From: Candidatus Dormiibacter spiritus
GTDB taxonomy: Bacteria > Chloroflexota > Dormibacteria > Dormibacterales > Dormibacteraceae
DNA: 41,171 bases
Reading direction: 5' to 3'
Assembly (NCBI GenBank): GCA_003244185.1
Contig: QHBT01000034.1
Coordinates: forward strand, 1 to 41,171
Of the stretch, positions 33,031 to 41,171 are shown in pieces (the stretch's first letter is position 1; each line of letters starts with the position of its first letter). A model generated the notes under the pieces. That model was given only the letters and a program-made list of their open reading frames with translations, was not told the origin of the DNA and did not search any database. The translations under genes were made by a program, and so were the position numbers.

Positions 33031-33525
33031 TTGGTAACACCCCGAATACTTCAACAGCGACGCCTTCACCCGGGCTGGCCGCAAACGAGCGGACAGCGAA
33101 GGCGGCGTGCCAGCGCGCGCCCGCTGCTCCACCAGGCCGGGAGCGCCGCCGCCCGCCGCGTGCGCTTGACCGCCGGCTTCACACGCCTCTGCGCTGCGCT
33201 GGCTGTACTGCTGCTGGCGGCCGCCGCCTACCTGGTGGTGGCTGCCCAGGCGACTCAGTCCTCCTATGACCTGGCGCGGTTGAAGCAGCAGAACGAGCAG
33301 CTGCAGGCAGAACAGAACCAGCTTCGCTACCAGTCAGCCACCCTGCACGCCCCGGCTCGGGTTGAGCAGGAGGCTCAGCAGCTCGGCATGCAGCGCCGCG
33401 CGGACCAGAGGGTGCTGGCGGTTGAGGCAGGCGTTGACCTGCAGAAGCCGATCGGCCCCGACCCGGCCGATGACCTACCTCGCTGGCAGCGCCTGCTGGG
33501 CCGCCTCTTCGGCCGGGACGGCTGA
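33031..33525 (+). CDS. ftsL: FtsL-like cell division protein
   Basis: A 164-residue bitopic membrane protein: a basic, disordered cytoplasmic N-terminus of about 50 residues, one membrane segment (LCAALAVLLLAAAAYLVVAAQ, about residues 53-73), and an extracytoplasmic leucine-zipper-like coiled coil (YDLARLKQQNEQLQAEQNQLRYQSATL), followed by PARVEQEAQQLGMQ. Architecture and place between rsmH and ftsI identify it as FtsL (or FtsL/DivIC-like), which bridges the FtsQLB and FtsWI division complexes. Sequence identity in this family is always low. TTG 33,031 has GAGG 6 nt upstream; the start is not certain. The 161 bp after rsmH show no clear gene. Confidence 0.82.
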   Translation: MVTPRILQQRRLHPGWPQTSGQRRRRASARPLLHQAGSAAARRVRLTAGFTRLCAALAVLLLAAAAYLVVAAQATQSSYDLARLKQQNEQLQAEQNQLRYQSATLHAPARVEQEAQQLGMQRRADQRVLAVEAGVDLQKPIGPDPADDLPRWQRLLGRLFGRDG

Positions 33526-33527
33526 CG

Positions 33528-35318
33528 GTGGCAGTGAGTGATTTCCCGGCCGGCCAGCGCCGGTTGAGCTCGCCGCCGCGTCAGGGCCTCTCAGGCAGCA
33601 GGCGCCAGGAGCCAGGCGGACAGCTCCCTCGCCTGCGCGTGCTCTGGCTCCTGGTGGTGGCCATCCTCCTGGCGGTGACGATCTGGGGTCGCCTTGCTTA
33701 CTGGCAGGTGGTGCAGCACAACGGCCTGGGTCAACTTGCGGGCGACCAATACCTGCACTCGATCCCGCTGCCCGCCAGCCGGGGTTTGCTGCTCGATCGT
33801 GAGATGCGGCCCTTGGCGGTCAACTCGACCGTGTACGACGTGACCATCGCGCCCAGCCAAATTGATGTGGCTGACAGGGATCGGGTGGGCGGCGTGCTGT
33901 CGCTGGTGCTGGGCGTCGACCCGCAGGCTATGACGACGCTGCTCGCCTCTGGCAAGCAGTTCGCCTATGTGGCGCGGCGGCAGCCGAAGGAGAAGGTCGA
34001 CCAGCTTCGCGCCGCACGGCTTCCGGGCGTGGATCTGCAGGCTGTCGAACAGCGACAGTATCTGCCTGGCGGAGTTCCCAACAGCACCTTGGCCTCTCAG
34101 CTGCTCGGCTTCGTCGACTGGAACGGCAGGGGCCAGCGAGGTGTGGAGCAGGGCTATCAGAAGCAGCTGGCCGGGAGGCCTGGCCACGAGTCCAGCTACA
34201 CCGACCTGTACGGCCGCCAGATAGTGCTGGGTCCCGACAGCCGGGTGCCGGCCCAGAACGGCGCGCCGTTGGTGCTGACAGTGGACGCAAACATCCAGTA
34301 CGCCGCCGAACAGGCCATCGCGCAGGGCGTGCAGGACGCCAAGGCCGAGGCTGGCAGCGTCATAGTCATGGACACGCAAACGGGGGGCATAGTCGCCTGG
34401 GCCAGCGCGCCCGGCTACGACGCCAACCAGTTCGCCAGCCAGGACCCGAACCGGCTGCGGGACCCGATAGCAGCCCAGGTCTATGAGCCGGGCTCGATCA
34501 TGAAGGTGGTGACGCTGGCCGGGGCCATCGACAACGGCAGCATCACGCCCGAAACGACGATCAACGATCCGGGCTACATCAACGTTGGCGGCGTCACTCT
34601 CCATGACTACGACCTGGCCAACCACGGCACCATCACGATGACCAACGTCCTCGAGCGCTCACTCAACGTGGGCGCTGTGCGAGCGGAGGAGGCGATGGGC
34701 AAGGACGCCTATCTACGCAACCTGAAGGCCTTCGGTTTCGGCCAGCCGAGCGGCATCGACGTGGCGGGTGAGTCGGCCAGCCCGCTCCGCCAGCAGTGGC
34801 GGGATGCAGAGCTGGCCACCGCTTCCTACGGCCAGGGTGTCGCCGTCAACATGGTCCAGATGTGCGCGGCGCTGAACGCCGTCTCCAACGGCGGCGTCTA
34901 CGTCCAACCCCATGTCGTGCAGTCGGAGGCTGGGCGGCCCGTGCCGATCGCCGCTCCTCGGCAGGTGATCAGCGCCCAGTCAGCCGCCACCATGCGCATG
35001 ATGATGCGCTCGGTGGTGCAGCACGGCGCCGGCCATCTGGCTCGCATCCCCGGCTTCGAGCTGGACGAGGGCGGCAAGACAGGCACCTCCAACATCCCCG
35101 AGAACGGCAAGTACAGCAAGGATGTCTGGGCTTCCTACGCGGGCTTCCTGCCGGCCGACAACCCGCGCTTCACGATGCTCGTGGTGGTCAAGCACCCCAA
35201 CAACGGCAGCGACGACCACAACGAGGGCTACTACGTCTCCGCCCCGATCTGGAAGACCATCGCTCAGCAGATGATCCTCCAGTGGCGCATCGCCCCGGAG
35301 AACCTGCAGCCGGTCTAG
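33528..35318 (+). CDS. ftsI: Division peptidoglycan transpeptidase (class B PBP)
   Basis: A 596-residue penicillin-binding protein that cross-links septal peptidoglycan. A cytoplasmic tail with a membrane anchor (VLWLLVVAILLAVTIWGRLAYW, residues about 38-59) is followed by the PBP dimer domain (IPLPASRGLLLDREMRPLAVN, with RGxxxDRxxxxLA) and the transpeptidase domain with SxxK = SIMK (YEPGSIMKVVT), SxN = SLN (ERSLNVGAV) and KTG = GGKTGTSN. No PASTA domains at the C-terminus. GTG 33,528 lies 2 bp after the ftsL stop. The next gene is murF after 62 bp; the usual murE is absent. Confidence 0.95.
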   Translation: MAVSDFPAGQRRLSSPPRQGLSGSRRQEPGGQLPRLRVLWLLVVAILLAVTIWGRLAYWQVVQHNGLGQLAGDQYLHSIPLPASRGLLLDREMRPLAVNSTVYDVTIAPSQIDVADRDRVGGVLSLVLGVDPQAMTTLLASGKQFAYVARRQPKEKVDQLRAARLPGVDLQAVEQRQYLPGGVPNSTLASQLLGFVDWNGRGQRGVEQGYQKQLAGRPGHESSYTDLYGRQIVLGPDSRVPAQNGAPLVLTVDANIQYAAEQAIAQGVQDAKAEAGSVIVMDTQTGGIVAWASAPGYDANQFASQDPNRLRDPIAAQVYEPGSIMKVVTLAGAIDNGSITPETTINDPGYINVGGVTLHDYDLANHGTITMTNVLERSLNVGAVRAEEAMGKDAYLRNLKAFGFGQPSGIDVAGESASPLRQQWRDAELATASYGQGVAVNMVQMCAALNAVSNGGVYVQPHVVQSEAGRPVPIAAPRQVISAQSAATMRMMMRSVVQHGAGHLARIPGFELDEGGKTGTSNIPENGKYSKDVWASYAGFLPADNPRFTMLVVVKHPNNGSDDHNEGYYVSAPIWKTIAQQMILQWRIAPENLQPV

Positions 35319-35380
35319 TGGATTAGCGCCAGCACGGGGCCCAGCCGGCGGCGGCCGCTTGATCCGGTAAACAAAGCCAC

Positions 35381-36712
35381 GTGGACCTGACACTGGAGGA
35401 GGTGGCGATGGCGACGCGGGGCCGCGTCCTGAACGCTGCACCCGGCTTCCGCGTGAACACCTTTGCGACAGACTCCCGCCAAGCGAGAGCCGACGGTCTC
35501 TTCTTCGCCCTGCGGGGAGCTCAGCTGGACGGGCACGCCTACGTCCCGGCGGCGGCGGCGAGGGGGGCGGCGGTGGTGGTCGAGCGCACCGCGGCGCTTC
35601 CGGTCGAGGCTCCGGCGGTGCAGGTGCAAGACACCTGGCAGGCGCTTTTCGATCTGGCCGCCCACGTTCTCCGCCGCACGGCGCCAGCAGTGATCGGAGT
35701 CACCGGCAGTAACGGCAAGACCTCGACTCGGGAGATGGTGGCTGCCGTCCTGGGCAGCCGCTATCAGACGCTGCAGACGGCTGCCAACCTGAACACGGAA
35801 ACAGGCGTGCCGCTGACGCTCCTGCGCCTCGAAGCCAAGCATGAGGTGGCGGTGATCGAGATGGGGATGCAGGGACCGGGTGAGATCGCCCGGCTGGCTC
35901 GCCTGGCCGGCCCCCGGGTGGGGGTGATAACCGGCATTGGAAGCGTGCACGCCGAGTACTTCCCGGAGGGCAAGGACGGCGTCTGCCGGGCGAAGGGAGA
36001 GCTGCTCCAAGCCCTGCCGGAAGACGGGCTCGCGGTCCTCAACGCAGACGATCCCTACTACCAGCCGCTGGCAGAGCTCAGCCGGGCTCCGGTCCTCGGC
36101 TTCGGTTTCGCCCGGGGCGAGCTCCGGGGTGCGGCCTACAGGCCGCTGCCCGAGGGGGGCTCGCTGATCCAGGTCGACGGTGTCCAGGTTCGGCTCGGGC
36201 CGAGCGGCCGGCACCAGGCCCGCAACGCCCTGGCGGCACTGGCGGTGGGCAGCTTCTTTGGGATCGGCGTCGAGCAGGCGGCGGGGGCGCTGGCTGGCCT
36301 GCAGGTGGAACACCGCTTGCAGCCGCGCCGGGCTCCGGCCGGCTTCATGATCCTGGACGACGCTTACAACGCCAGCCCTGAGTCCATGCTGGCCGCCTTC
36401 GAGACGCTGGCCGAGCGGCCGCGTCGAGGGCGCCTACTGGCGCTTCTGGGTGAGATGAGGGAGCTGGGCGAGCTGGCGCCGGCCGCCCATGAGGAGGTCG
36501 GCCGGCGCGCCGCCGAGGTCTTCGATCAGGTTGCTGTGGTGGACGCGGGCTACGGCCAGCTCCTGGCCCAGTTTGCCGGCGCCGAGCTGCTGAAGGACCA
36601 CGCCGCCGCCGCCGCTTGGGTCAGAGCCAACGCGCAGGCTGACGACCTGGTCCTGATCAAGGCCTCGCACGGTGTGGCCCTTGACCGGGTGGTGGAGGAG
36701 CTGCTGGCGTGA
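35381..36712 (+). CDS. murF: UDP-MurNAc-tripeptide:D-Ala-D-Ala ligase
   Basis: A 443-residue Mur ligase adding D-Ala-D-Ala to the UDP-MurNAc-tripeptide in the cytoplasm. The N-terminal substrate domain ends near residue 100 (FATDSRQARADGLFFALRG), the central domain has the ATP loop GVTGSNGKTSTREMV and VIEMGMQGPGEIARLA, IGSVHAEYFPEGKDGVCRAKGE carries the carbamylated-Lys/metal region, and the C-terminal domain has LQPRRAPAGFMILDDAYNASPESM, with DAYNASP diagnostic for MurF rather than MurE. GTG start at 35,381; the stop overlaps the mraY start (GTGA). Confidence 0.94.
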   Translation: MDLTLEEVAMATRGRVLNAAPGFRVNTFATDSRQARADGLFFALRGAQLDGHAYVPAAAARGAAVVVERTAALPVEAPAVQVQDTWQALFDLAAHVLRRTAPAVIGVTGSNGKTSTREMVAAVLGSRYQTLQTAANLNTETGVPLTLLRLEAKHEVAVIEMGMQGPGEIARLARLAGPRVGVITGIGSVHAEYFPEGKDGVCRAKGELLQALPEDGLAVLNADDPYYQPLAELSRAPVLGFGFARGELRGAAYRPLPEGGSLIQVDGVQVRLGPSGRHQARNALAALAVGSFFGIGVEQAAGALAGLQVEHRLQPRRAPAGFMILDDAYNASPESMLAAFETLAERPRRGRLLALLGEMRELGELAPAAHEEVGRRAAEVFDQVAVVDAGYGQLLAQFAGAELLKDHAAAAAWVRANAQADDLVLIKASHGVALDRVVEELLA

Positions 36713-37671
36713 GCCTTGCTCTGCTCGCCGCGCCCACCGGCCTGGCCTTCGACCTGATCACAGTCGCAGCTGCCTTCTTCATCTGCCTGGCGCTCTATCC
36801 GCTGCTCATCCGTCGCTTTCGGCGCGTGGGCGTGGGCCAGGTGATCCAGGCCGAGCTTGCCCCGGAGCATCAGCGCAAGGCAGGCACGCCGACCGGCGGC
36901 GGCATCCTCTTCGTGGCAGTTGCAGTGGCGGGCGGCCTGCTCTCTCTGCGAACGCATCCGGGCGCCCTGCCCTCGATAGTCGCCCTGGTCTTGTTCGGCG
37001 GCTTGGGTCTGCTGGACGACCTGCGCAAGCTGCGGGTGGGAGCGATAGGCATTCCCGCCCGCTTCAAGTTCCCTCTCCAGCTGCTGCTGGCCATACCGGT
37101 CGCCGTCCTGGCCTACGGCCCCCAGGTCGGCATACCCACCGAGCTCAACTGGGTGATACTCCCGCTGACAGTGCTCGCGGTGGCCGGAGCCGCCAACGCA
37201 GTCAACTTGACCGACGGCCTGGACGGCCTGGCCGGCGGACTCACTGTCATCGCCCTGGCCGCCTGCGTTCTGCTGCTGCCAGGAGCGCCGGCGGGGGAAC
37301 GCGCAGTCGGGATGGCGCTGGTGGGCGGCCTTTTGGCCTTCCTGGTCTTCAACCGGCACCCGGCCCGGATCTTCATGGGTGACATGGGTGCCCTGGGCTT
37401 GGGGGCCACGCTGGCGGCGCTGGCAGTGCAGCAGGGTTGGGTCCTGCTGCTGCTGCTCTTGGGGCTGGTCTTCGTTCTTGTGACTCTCTCTGTCATCATT
37501 CAGGTGACGTACTTCAAGGCCACAGGCGGCCGGCGCGTCTTCAAGATGACCCCGATTCAGTTCACGTTCCAGTTAGCGGGTTGGTCCGAAAACCGCATTG
37601 CCCTGACGTTTTGGAGCGTCGGAGCGGTCGCGGCACTGGCCTCTGGCTGGATAGCGCACGCACTCAGGTGA
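36709..37671 (+). CDS. mraY: Phospho-MurNAc-pentapeptide translocase MraY, variant motif
   Basis: A 320-residue integral membrane enzyme (about 10 segments) making lipid I from UDP-MurNAc-pentapeptide and undecaprenyl phosphate. KAGTPTGGGILF near the N-terminus, LGLLDDLRKL (the paired Asp), NAVNLTDGLDGLAGG, and ARIFMGDMGALGLG match the family's conserved loops. The last cytoplasmic loop reads RVFKMTPIQFTFQLAGWSENRIALTFW; the almost universal PIHHHFE triple-His is here PIQFTFQ, an unusual change at a site thought to shape the active centre. The rest is normal, so the assignment stands. The GTG start overlaps murF, and its stop overlaps murD (GTGA). Confidence 0.92.
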   Translation: MSLALLAAPTGLAFDLITVAAAFFICLALYPLLIRRFRRVGVGQVIQAELAPEHQRKAGTPTGGGILFVAVAVAGGLLSLRTHPGALPSIVALVLFGGLGLLDDLRKLRVGAIGIPARFKFPLQLLLAIPVAVLAYGPQVGIPTELNWVILPLTVLAVAGAANAVNLTDGLDGLAGGLTVIALAACVLLLPGAPAGERAVGMALVGGLLAFLVFNRHPARIFMGDMGALGLGATLAALAVQQGWVLLLLLLGLVFVLVTLSVIIQVTYFKATGGRRVFKMTPIQFTFQLAGWSENRIALTFWSVGAVAALASGWIAHALR

Positions 37672-38972
37672 CCGCCGTCTCCCTGCCTCAAGCCGGCGCT
37701 CTGGCGCTGGTCGTCGGGGGGGTCCGCAGCGGCCTCTCCCTGGCCCGATTTCTGACCGGCCGCGGAATGCGGGTGCGCGTCTGCGACCTCCGTCCTGCTG
37801 AAGCGCTGGGAGAGTTCGCGCGAAGCCTGCCGGCCGAGGTGGAGACGGTCTTCGGCGGCTACGACGAAAGCGTCCTGGACGGCTGCGAGGCCGTCTACGC
37901 CAGTCCCGGCGTTCCCTGGCGGGCGGCGCTGTTGGAGGCCGCCCGAGCGCGAGGCCTGATCGTCTCCAGCGACATCGACCTGTTCTTCCAGCTCTCGCCG
38001 GCACCGATCATCGGCATCACCGGGACTAATGGAAAGACCACCACGACCGCCCTGCTGGGCGCAGTCCTGGCCCAGGGGGAGAGACCCGTGCTGGTCGGCG
38101 GCAACATCGGCCGCACAGTGCTGGAGCAGCTGGACCAGCTGAGCGCCGACCATTGGGTGGTGCTCGAGCTCTCCAGCTTTCAGCTCGAGTCGTGCTCAGC
38201 GCCCAAGCCGAAGATCGGCGTCGTGCTGAACCTCACGCCTGACCACCTGGACAGGCATGGCAGCCTGGCCGCCTACGTGGAGGCCAAGGCTCGACTGCTC
38301 AGCTTTCAGGACGAGGCTGATGCGGCAGCCTTGAACGGACTTGACCCGCTCTGCCGCGACCTCGCTGGTCGCACCCGCGCCCAGGTCCACTGGTTCGACC
38401 GGCATGAGCCTGTGCCGCCCAGCTCACTGCCGGGAGCGCACAACCGCCTGAATGTGCTGGCGGCGGCGTGCGCGGCCCGGCTGGCGGGGCTGACAGACAG
38501 CCAGATCGCAGCCGGCGTGCGAGCCTTTCCGGGCGTCGAGCACAGACTCGAGCTGGTCGGGGAATGGCACGGCGTGCGCTGGTACAACGACTCCAAGGCG
38601 ACCAACCCCGACGCCGGTCTGGTCGCGCTGCAGGCCTTCCCGGGCACGCCCCTGGTGCTCGTCGCGGGCGGCTACGGCGGCGGCTTCGAGCTCGACAGCT
38701 GGCTCGCCGCGGTGCGAGCCCGGACCCAGGCGGTGGTGCTGCTGGGAGCGAGCGCTGCGGAGCTCTCCGAGCGCCTGGCAGGCCATCCCCAAAGCCGCGT
38801 GGACTCGCTGGCGGAAGCCGTTCAGGCTGCCGCCGAGCTGGCCGGGCCGGGCAGCTCAGTGCTCTTCAGCCCCGCCTACAAGAGCTTTGACATGTTCAGC
38901 GATTTCGAGGACCGCGGGCGGCGCTTCAAGGCGGCGGTCAAAGCCCTGCACGGCGAGGAGGCGAGGGTATGA
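37668..38972 (+). CDS. murD: UDP-MurNAc-L-alanine:D-glutamate ligase
   Basis: A 434-residue Mur ligase adding D-Glu to UDP-MurNAc-L-Ala. The N-terminal Rossmann-like domain (ALVVGGVRSGLSLARFLTGRG) binds the UDP part, the central domain has IIGITGTNGKTTTTALLGAVL (ATP loop), LVGGNIGRTVLEQL, WVVLELSSFQLES and LNLTPDHLDRHGSLAAYVEAKARL, and the C-terminal domain has PGVEHRLELVGEWHGVRWYNDSKATNPDA, all diagnostic of MurD. GTG 37,668 overlaps the mraY stop by four bases; a longer frame upstream runs inside mraY and is not conserved. The stop overlaps ftsW (ATGA). Confidence 0.95.
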   Translation: MTAVSLPQAGALALVVGGVRSGLSLARFLTGRGMRVRVCDLRPAEALGEFARSLPAEVETVFGGYDESVLDGCEAVYASPGVPWRAALLEAARARGLIVSSDIDLFFQLSPAPIIGITGTNGKTTTTALLGAVLAQGERPVLVGGNIGRTVLEQLDQLSADHWVVLELSSFQLESCSAPKPKIGVVLNLTPDHLDRHGSLAAYVEAKARLLSFQDEADAAALNGLDPLCRDLAGRTRAQVHWFDRHEPVPPSSLPGAHNRLNVLAAACAARLAGLTDSQIAAGVRAFPGVEHRLELVGEWHGVRWYNDSKATNPDAGLVALQAFPGTPLVLVAGGYGGGFELDSWLAAVRARTQAVVLLGASAAELSERLAGHPQSRVDSLAEAVQAAAELAGPGSSVLFSPAYKSFDMFSDFEDRGRRFKAAVKALHGEEARV

Positions 38973-40204
38973 GCGAGCCCCGCGCGAGCACAGCACGCTC
39001 CGTCAGGACCGGCCAGGCGGCGGACCGTTGGCTCTGGCTGCTCACCTTCGCGCTGGTCGGCTCCGGCCTGATCATGGTCTTCAGCGCCAGCCAGGCGCTC
39101 GCCTACGTTCAACACGGTTTCACCCTCTACTACTTTCTGCGTCAGGCGCTGTTCGCGGGTCTGGGGCTGATCGCGATGGTGGTCCTCGCCCGCTACGACT
39201 ACCACCGCCTGCGCAAACATGCGCCGCTTCTGGCGGCGGCGGCGGCGCTGCTGATGCTGCTCGTGCTGGTGCCGGGGCTGGGCATCAGCGTGAACGGCGC
39301 CCGGCGCTGGTTCAGCCTGGGGCCGCTCAGCGCCTTCCAGCCCTCCGAGTTGGGCAAGCTCGCCTTTGCCGTCTACATCGCTCACTGGGTTGCCAAGCGC
39401 GGGGACCGGCTCCGGAGCCTGGCCGACGGCTTCCTACCGCTGGCCATCATGCTGGCGTTCGTGCTTGGGGTGCTGATGCTGCAGCGGGACCTCGGCACCG
39501 CCATGATCACCTGCTCCATCTTCATTGCCGTCTACTTCGCCGGCGGTGGCCGCAAGGGCCACCTGCTGCTGCTCGTGGCCCTGCTCCTAGCAGCCTTCCT
39601 CCTGCTGATCACTTTTGAGAGCTATCGCTCGCAGCGGCTGGGCGCGTTCCTGGACCCCTTCAAGGACCCGCTCGGCGTCGGTTTCCAGTCCAGCCAGGGG
39701 CTCCTGGCCCTCGGCAGCGGCGGTCTCACAGGCGTCGGCCTGGGCCACTCCATCCAGAAGTACTCCTGGCTGCCGGCCGCGCACACAGACTTCATCTTCG
39801 CCATCGTTGGCGAGGAAACGGGACTGCTCGGCACCACCGCGCTGCTGGGCGCCTTCACGCTGCTCGGCATTCGCGGCTACCGGGTGGCGATGCGGGCCGC
39901 CGACCGCTTCGGCATGGCGCTGGCGACCGGCATCACCACCTGGATAGTCTTTCAGGCCCTGCTCAATATGGGCACTGTCACTGACACGATCCCGGTCACT
40001 GGCGTGCCCCTGCCCTTCATCAGCTACGGCGGCTCCGCACTCGCCATCTGCATGGCGGCGATCGGCGTGCTGCTCAACATCAGCCGGCAGGGTGAGGACC
40101 AGCCCCACTTGCGCAGGAGGTTGGATGCGACTCTTGATCTCGGGCGGCGGCACAGGCGGTCACCTGTCCCCGGCGCTCGCCGTCGCTCAAGCGTTCCGCG
40201 CTGA
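38969..40204 (+). CDS. ftsW: Septal peptidoglycan polymerase FtsW (SEDS family)
   Basis: A 411-residue SEDS glycosyltransferase with about 10 membrane segments that polymerises lipid II with FtsI. Conserved blocks: LVGSGLIMVFSAS in TM1, ISVNGARRWFSLGPLSAFQPSELGKLAFAVYIAHW, MLQRDLGTAMI (catalytic-loop Asp region), YRSQRLGAFLDPFKDPLGVGFQSSQGLLALGSGGLTGVGLGHSIQKYSWLPAAHTDFIFAIVGEE (only its parts are listed: PFKDPLGVGFQ and LPAAHTDFIFAIVGEE), and VTGVPLPFISYGGSA. The last about 27 residues are encoded in sequence shared with murG (80-nt overlap) and look like an out-of-frame reading of it, so this tail is probably not conserved. Confidence 0.94.
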   Translation: MSEPRASTARSVRTGQAADRWLWLLTFALVGSGLIMVFSASQALAYVQHGFTLYYFLRQALFAGLGLIAMVVLARYDYHRLRKHAPLLAAAAALLMLLVLVPGLGISVNGARRWFSLGPLSAFQPSELGKLAFAVYIAHWVAKRGDRLRSLADGFLPLAIMLAFVLGVLMLQRDLGTAMITCSIFIAVYFAGGGRKGHLLLLVALLLAAFLLLITFESYRSQRLGAFLDPFKDPLGVGFQSSQGLLALGSGGLTGVGLGHSIQKYSWLPAAHTDFIFAIVGEETGLLGTTALLGAFTLLGIRGYRVAMRAADRFGMALATGITTWIVFQALLNMGTVTDTIPVTGVPLPFISYGGSALAICMAAIGVLLNISRQGEDQPHLRRRLDATLDLGRRHRRSPVPGARRRSSVPR

Positions 40205-41162
40205 GGAGCCCGAAGCGGAGATCCTGCTGGTCGGAAGGAGCGGCGGGCTGGAGGAGCACCTGGTGCCGGCCCTCGGCCTTCAGCTGGAGACGATCCGTGT
40301 GCGCGGGCTGAATCGCGACGCCGTCTGGACGAACCTGGCGCTGCCGGCGCTGCTGCCGGCGGCGCTGGCTCGGGGCCTGCGCATAGTGAACAGGTTTCGG
40401 CCTGACGTGGTGCTGGGCGTGGGCGGTTACGTCATGATGCCCTGCATCGCAGCGGCGCGATTGCGCCGGGTGCCCTATGTGCTCCAGGTTTCCGAAGCCG
40501 GCGGGCTGGCCAATCGGCTGGCCAGGCCGGGTGCGGCGGCCGCGTGCGTAACCTTCGCTGCCGACGTGGAGCGCTTTCCCACCCCGCGCACGGTGTTCAC
40601 GGGCCAGCCGCTCCGCCCCGGCTTCCGGCGCGGCCGGCCGCAGGTGCCGCCCCGAAGGCTGCTGGTGATCGGCGGCAGTCAGGGCGCACGACGCCTGAAC
40701 CAGGCGGTCTGGTACGCGCTGCCGGGCCTGCTGGAGCGGTTCGCTGAGGTGGTCCACCTGACCGGCCGGCAGGGCGAGGCGGAGGCGGCTAGGCACGCTC
40801 GCTCGGGCTACAGACCCCTGACCTTCAGCGACGATATGCCGGCTCTGCTCGCCGCGGCCGACCTCGTCGTCTGCCGAGCGGGGGTGGGTACCTGCGCCGA
40901 GCTGACAGCCGTCGGCCTGCCCGCTGTACTCGTGCCGGGGACCTTCGGCGGGGCCCATCAGGAGAAGAACGCGGAGCTGCTGGTCGCGGCCGGCGCCGCA
41001 GTGCGGCTGGCCGACGCACTCCTCAGCGGGCCGACCTTGCTGGAGGCGCTAGCGGGTCTCAGCTCGGATCAGCTCAACCGGATGGCCGAGGCCTCCGCCA
41101 AGCTGGGCAGGCCTGAGGCCGCCCGGGATGTGGTCCGCGTGCTGCGGGAGGTGGCAGCCTAA
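40125..41162 (+). CDS. murG: UDP-GlcNAc:lipid I GlcNAc transferase
   Basis: A 345-residue GT-B glycosyltransferase on the inner membrane face that turns lipid I into lipid II. The first glycine-rich loop is LLISGGGTGGHLSPALAVAQAF, the second is VLGVGGYVMMPCIAAA, and the third is VIGGSQGARRLNQAVW; the UDP-GlcNAc site includes CRAGVGTCAELTAVGLPAVLVP and HQEKNAELL. ATG 40,125 has an excellent RBS (AGGAGG) 5 nt upstream, although it lies inside the end of ftsW; the longer frame from 40,092 has none. Its TAA overlaps the next ATG (TAATG). Near-complete relative to family length (about 355). Confidence 0.95.
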   Translation: MRLLISGGGTGGHLSPALAVAQAFRAEEPEAEILLVGRSGGLEEHLVPALGLQLETIRVRGLNRDAVWTNLALPALLPAALARGLRIVNRFRPDVVLGVGGYVMMPCIAAARLRRVPYVLQVSEAGGLANRLARPGAAAACVTFAADVERFPTPRTVFTGQPLRPGFRRGRPQVPPRRLLVIGGSQGARRLNQAVWYALPGLLERFAEVVHLTGRQGEAEAARHARSGYRPLTFSDDMPALLAAADLVVCRAGVGTCAELTAVGLPAVLVPGTFGGAHQEKNAELLVAAGAAVRLADALLSGPTLLEALAGLSSDQLNRMAEASAKLGRPEAARDVVRVLREVAA

Positions 41163-41171
41163 TGCGTTTGT
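41162..41171 (+). CDS. Start of the next dcw gene, truncated by window end
   Basis: An ATG overlaps the murG stop (TAATG) and the frame reads Met-Arg-Leu before the window ends. In dcw clusters murC usually follows murG, so murC is likely, but three codons cannot prove it. Confidence 0.4.

Noticed and set aside
32877..33269. 130-codon frame between rsmH and ftsL
   Set aside because: Ser/Pro/Ala-rich, TTG start without RBS, and it overlaps the better supported ftsL frame.
33591..34625. 344-codon open frame antisense to ftsI
   Set aside because: Same cause; ftsI has all three PBP motifs on the plus strand.

Overview
The window is high-GC bacterial chromosome, almost fully coding. An F420-type LLM oxidoreductase, a free-standing TB7.3-like biotinyl protein, a Zn-ribbon/RNase H/rnpB cluster, many GTG/TTG starts and several apparently leaderless promoters suggest a soil-type relative of Actinomycetota or of the Chloroflexota/Dormibacterota side of Terrabacteria. 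The phylum is inference; no rRNA or phylogenetic marker tree was available.

Layout. 1-4.9 kb: glycogen phosphorylase, a SAM methyltransferase, an LLM oxidoreductase and a decayed epimerase gene. 4,982-12,888: an integrated element bounded by a 48-bp perfect direct repeat made of the 3' part of tRNA-Gly(CCC). It carries a tyrosine integrase next to the intact tRNA, a small VirD2-like relaxase, two ribbon-helix-helix proteins, an XRE-type regulator, a toxin-antitoxin pair and cargo genes, some decayed. No type IV secretion genes are seen, so it looks like an integrative mobilizable element. 12.9-23.2 kb: lipoprotein, adenine deaminase, MarR/hydrolase pair, an acyl-CoA synthetase/MFS operon, a nitroreductase, an unknown gene, an amidohydrolase and MobA. 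23.2-28.9 kb: etfBA, acetyl-CoA synthetase followed directly by a biotinyl carrier, then trmK, a C4 zinc-ribbon protein and RNase H, ending at the RNase P RNA (about 29,016-29,392). 29.4-31.1 kb: a secreted or anchored protein and an ArsR/AHSA1 pair with a clear promoter-operator.

31.3-41.2 kb: the dcw (division and cell wall) cluster mraZ-rsmH-ftsL-ftsI-murF-mraY-murD-ftsW-murG, cut off by the window end just after the next gene's start. It has a consensus promoter with three 10-bp MraZ-box-like repeats. murE is missing from its usual place, and MraY lacks the usual HHH motif.

The most notable system is the 7.9-kb tRNA-Gly element: a compact int-relaxase-RHH module with a folded non-coding segment (10,178-10,267) as a candidate transfer origin or RNA. 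Its attachment repeats extend imperfectly beyond the tRNA, which hints at repeated integrations at this site. A second theme is the recurrence of TANNNT hexamers 6-9 nt upstream of start codons, pointing to leaderless transcription.
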